Source: Eriocheir sinensis (taxonomy: Eukaryota; Arthropoda; Malacostraca; Decapoda; Varunidae). Taken from it: 64,000 nucleotides of DNA. Position 1 is the stretch's first letter, and each line of letters starts with the position of its first letter. The notes beneath the pieces were generated by a model. The model did not search any database. It had not been told where the DNA came from and worked only from the letters and a program-made list of their open reading frames with translations. Of this stretch, positions 54,821-64,000 are shown one piece after another. The stretch is taken from assembly GCF_024679095.1 (NCBI RefSeq), contig NC_066517.1:2396199-2460198 (forward strand), in the 5' to 3' direction. The position numbers were made by a program, and so were the translations under genes.

Positions 54821-54894
54821 ATAAGGATGAGAAAAAGAATGAAGAGGAAGAAAGGAGGGAGAGAAATGAAAAGCGGAGGAAAGTAAATGGCTGT
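52967..54894. other. Intergenic, no recognised gene
   Basis: AT-rich sequence with an AATAAA at 53374, a poly-T at 53929-53949, and several CG-containing 54390-54700 motifs (ATTCGCGGGG, TCCGCGGATTATTTGC) that could be another degraded element. Not assigned. Confidence 0.45.
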
Positions 54895-55062
54895 GTGTTG
54901 CGAGGACGCAGTGTTGCCGCGGTGGCCTCCCCGCCGCCTTGGCCACACTGGCGGCACGACAACACATGGCGTGATCGCCGCCGCTCGCCCCAAACGTTTG
55001 TGACAAGTTTGTGCCCCGGAAGACGTGTGTGCCAGGCGCCAGCACCCCTGAAGGCCGGAGCC
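54895..55062 (+). promoter_or_regulatory. CLNS1A: Probable CLNS1A promoter / 5' UTR
   Basis: GC- and CpG-rich sequence just before the pICln start, in contrast with the AT-rich flank. A short GA repeat (about 54797-54820) precedes it. No TATA box is obvious. Transcription start is not determinable from sequence. Confidence 0.4.
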
Positions 55063-62804
<7,742 letters not shown>

Positions 62805-63424
62805 GTCTTGCTGAACATTCCCCTCCAGGAACCAAGTAATTTTGGAGATGTTCCTTATGGAAGGAAGCTTTCTGAACAAACACAAGGGCTGGTGCAAAGT
62901 TCAGGTCTTGTGTTATTGTCTTGCTCTCTGTGTTGCTAAGTTGTAATCCTTAGGCAGCCTAAGGAGTTGAGGGGAAACAAAGTACTAAAGGGAAAATTAT
63001 GAGATATAAGAAGTATATTTTTAGCACTGATCTGTTCTGCATAAACTATGCAGATTGTTGAAATGTTAAGTGTGATATAATGTTAATTTTTTTGTTGTGA
63101 AGGAATTTATAATCAATTGAAGAATGATGTACTCGGGTACAGAAAGGCGGTGCCTGAGAAGCAGACCACAAACATAAAAGTTTGACATAGTTATGGAACA
63201 TAATGTTGATGTGTGCTCACAGAGGCATTAGTATTGTGCAGTGAGGTGAGAGGAAGGCCACGTATCATAAACCTGAAGTAATGAATTCTGTTCATACAAG
63301 TGTTTAGGTGGGACTTGGGCTTAGTCAGAGGAAAACTAACTAACTAATGGGTAGTGTATCCCCCAGGGCACATCGCTTCACTCACTCACTCACTGCCTCC
63401 ACTCTTGGTGGTCCCCCCGAGCAA
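62805..63424. other. CLNS1A: pICln 3' UTR and flank
   Basis: AT-rich sequence after the stop. No AATAAA was found before the SINE, so the poly-A site is not assigned. No other gene. Confidence 0.5.
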
Positions 63425-63725
63425 AATAAAGTTGGGAGCATACGCTATAGCTGTGCGTGGCAGCGGTGCTCATCTTTGTCCCACTGCCCCTTAGAGCCTG
63501 TGGTGGGAGAAAACCCTTAAATAGACACAGGGTCACTATAACATCTGGATTACCACACTTTACCTTCCTCAGCCTTCCCCATGTTTCCATTTATCAACCA
63601 TCCCAACACAAAGGATGAACAGCTGGGATGGCTGCGTGCCAACTGCCCGGGCCAGGATTCAAACCCATGCCCGCAGAGTGGTAGTCAGTGCCGCTAACCA
63701 CTGCACCACAGATTGCCTCCAAGCA
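63425..63725 (-). mobile_element. tRNA-derived SINE (type A), reverse
   Basis: On the - strand: GGTGCAGTGGTTAGCGGCAC (box A-like), GGGTTTGAATCCTGGCCC (box B), then CAGCTGTTCATCC, AATGGAAACATGGGGAAGGC and GCCACGCACAGCTATAGCGT. Full-length match to 41570-41850. Confidence 0.9.
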
Positions 63726-64000
63726 ACCTGAAGCAAAAATCTGTTTTGTGGTTATGCTTTTTACATAAACTATTTGCTTCACTCCCCACTGCTTTTACAA
63801 GAAATGAGACTACAATTACTGTTATGTTACAGAGGTTTAAGATTTGATACAAAATGAAGTGTTAGAGGCTGGCTGTGGTAAACCATGACTAGGAACTTCT
63901 CAAAAGTGTGTTTATGGTATTTAATGTGTGACATAATTTGGTTCCATTGGAATATTATGAACATTATTTCTCATGGAGTTTAGATTTCCAAGGCAGTGAG
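63726..64000. other. No recognised feature
   Basis: AT-rich flank without recognisable gene. Confidence 0.5.

Overview
The window is eukaryotic nuclear DNA from an animal, most probably a crustacean such as a decapod. This is inferred from long introns, very dense AC/GA/AT microsatellites, many minisatellites, and a mixed load of CR1/Jockey-like LINEs, tRNA-derived SINEs and DNA transposon fragments. There are no bacterial features. Two protein genes can be rebuilt exon by exon, both on the + strand, and all reading phases agree across their GT-AG junctions.

Gene 1 (1499-42574, 17 coding exons) is the invertebrate counterpart of human ORP5/ORP8, a tail-anchored ER oxysterol-binding-protein-related lipid transporter. 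It has a PH domain (exons 3-5), an acidic spacer (exons 6-7), the lipid-transfer domain carrying EQVSHHPP (exons 8-15) and a C-terminal membrane anchor (exon 17). The model is 964 residues, or 989 with an alternative exon 6 donor. Gene 2 (55063-62804, 5 coding exons) is pICln, the PRMT5-methylosome subunit and Sm-protein assembly chaperone, about 220 residues. Nothing in the sequence links the two genes functionally; they are simply neighbours.

Layout. 1-1498: purine-rich DNA. 1499-7256: first two coding exons, in a strongly purine/pyrimidine-polarised intron 1. 7257-15126: intron 2, with a TTAA/CTAA-flanked MITE, a hAT MITE with a perfect 8-bp target duplication, and about 4 kb of minisatellites. 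15127-19339: PH and linker exons. 19340-28018: hAT transposase relic, SINEs and the first lipid-transfer-domain exons. 28019-35570: intron 11, a transposon cluster (inverted-repeat element, Merlin relic, two LINEs, and a TTAA element nested in a LINE). 35571-42574: last exons, with minisatellites and a piggyBac-like element. 42575-55062: intergenic, with LINEs, microsatellites and MITEs. 55063-62804: pICln, whose intron 2 carries a TTAA element swollen by about 880 bp of AC repeat. 62805-64000: 3' flank with a SINE.

The most unusual patterns are: tandem arrays in introns whose last unit runs over the splice acceptor into the exon (exons 2 and 14), creating series of decoy exon starts; six TTAA/CTAA-flanked elements in one window, one of them splitting a LINE exactly at a duplicated TTAA; and LINE copies bounded on both sides by AC microsatellite.
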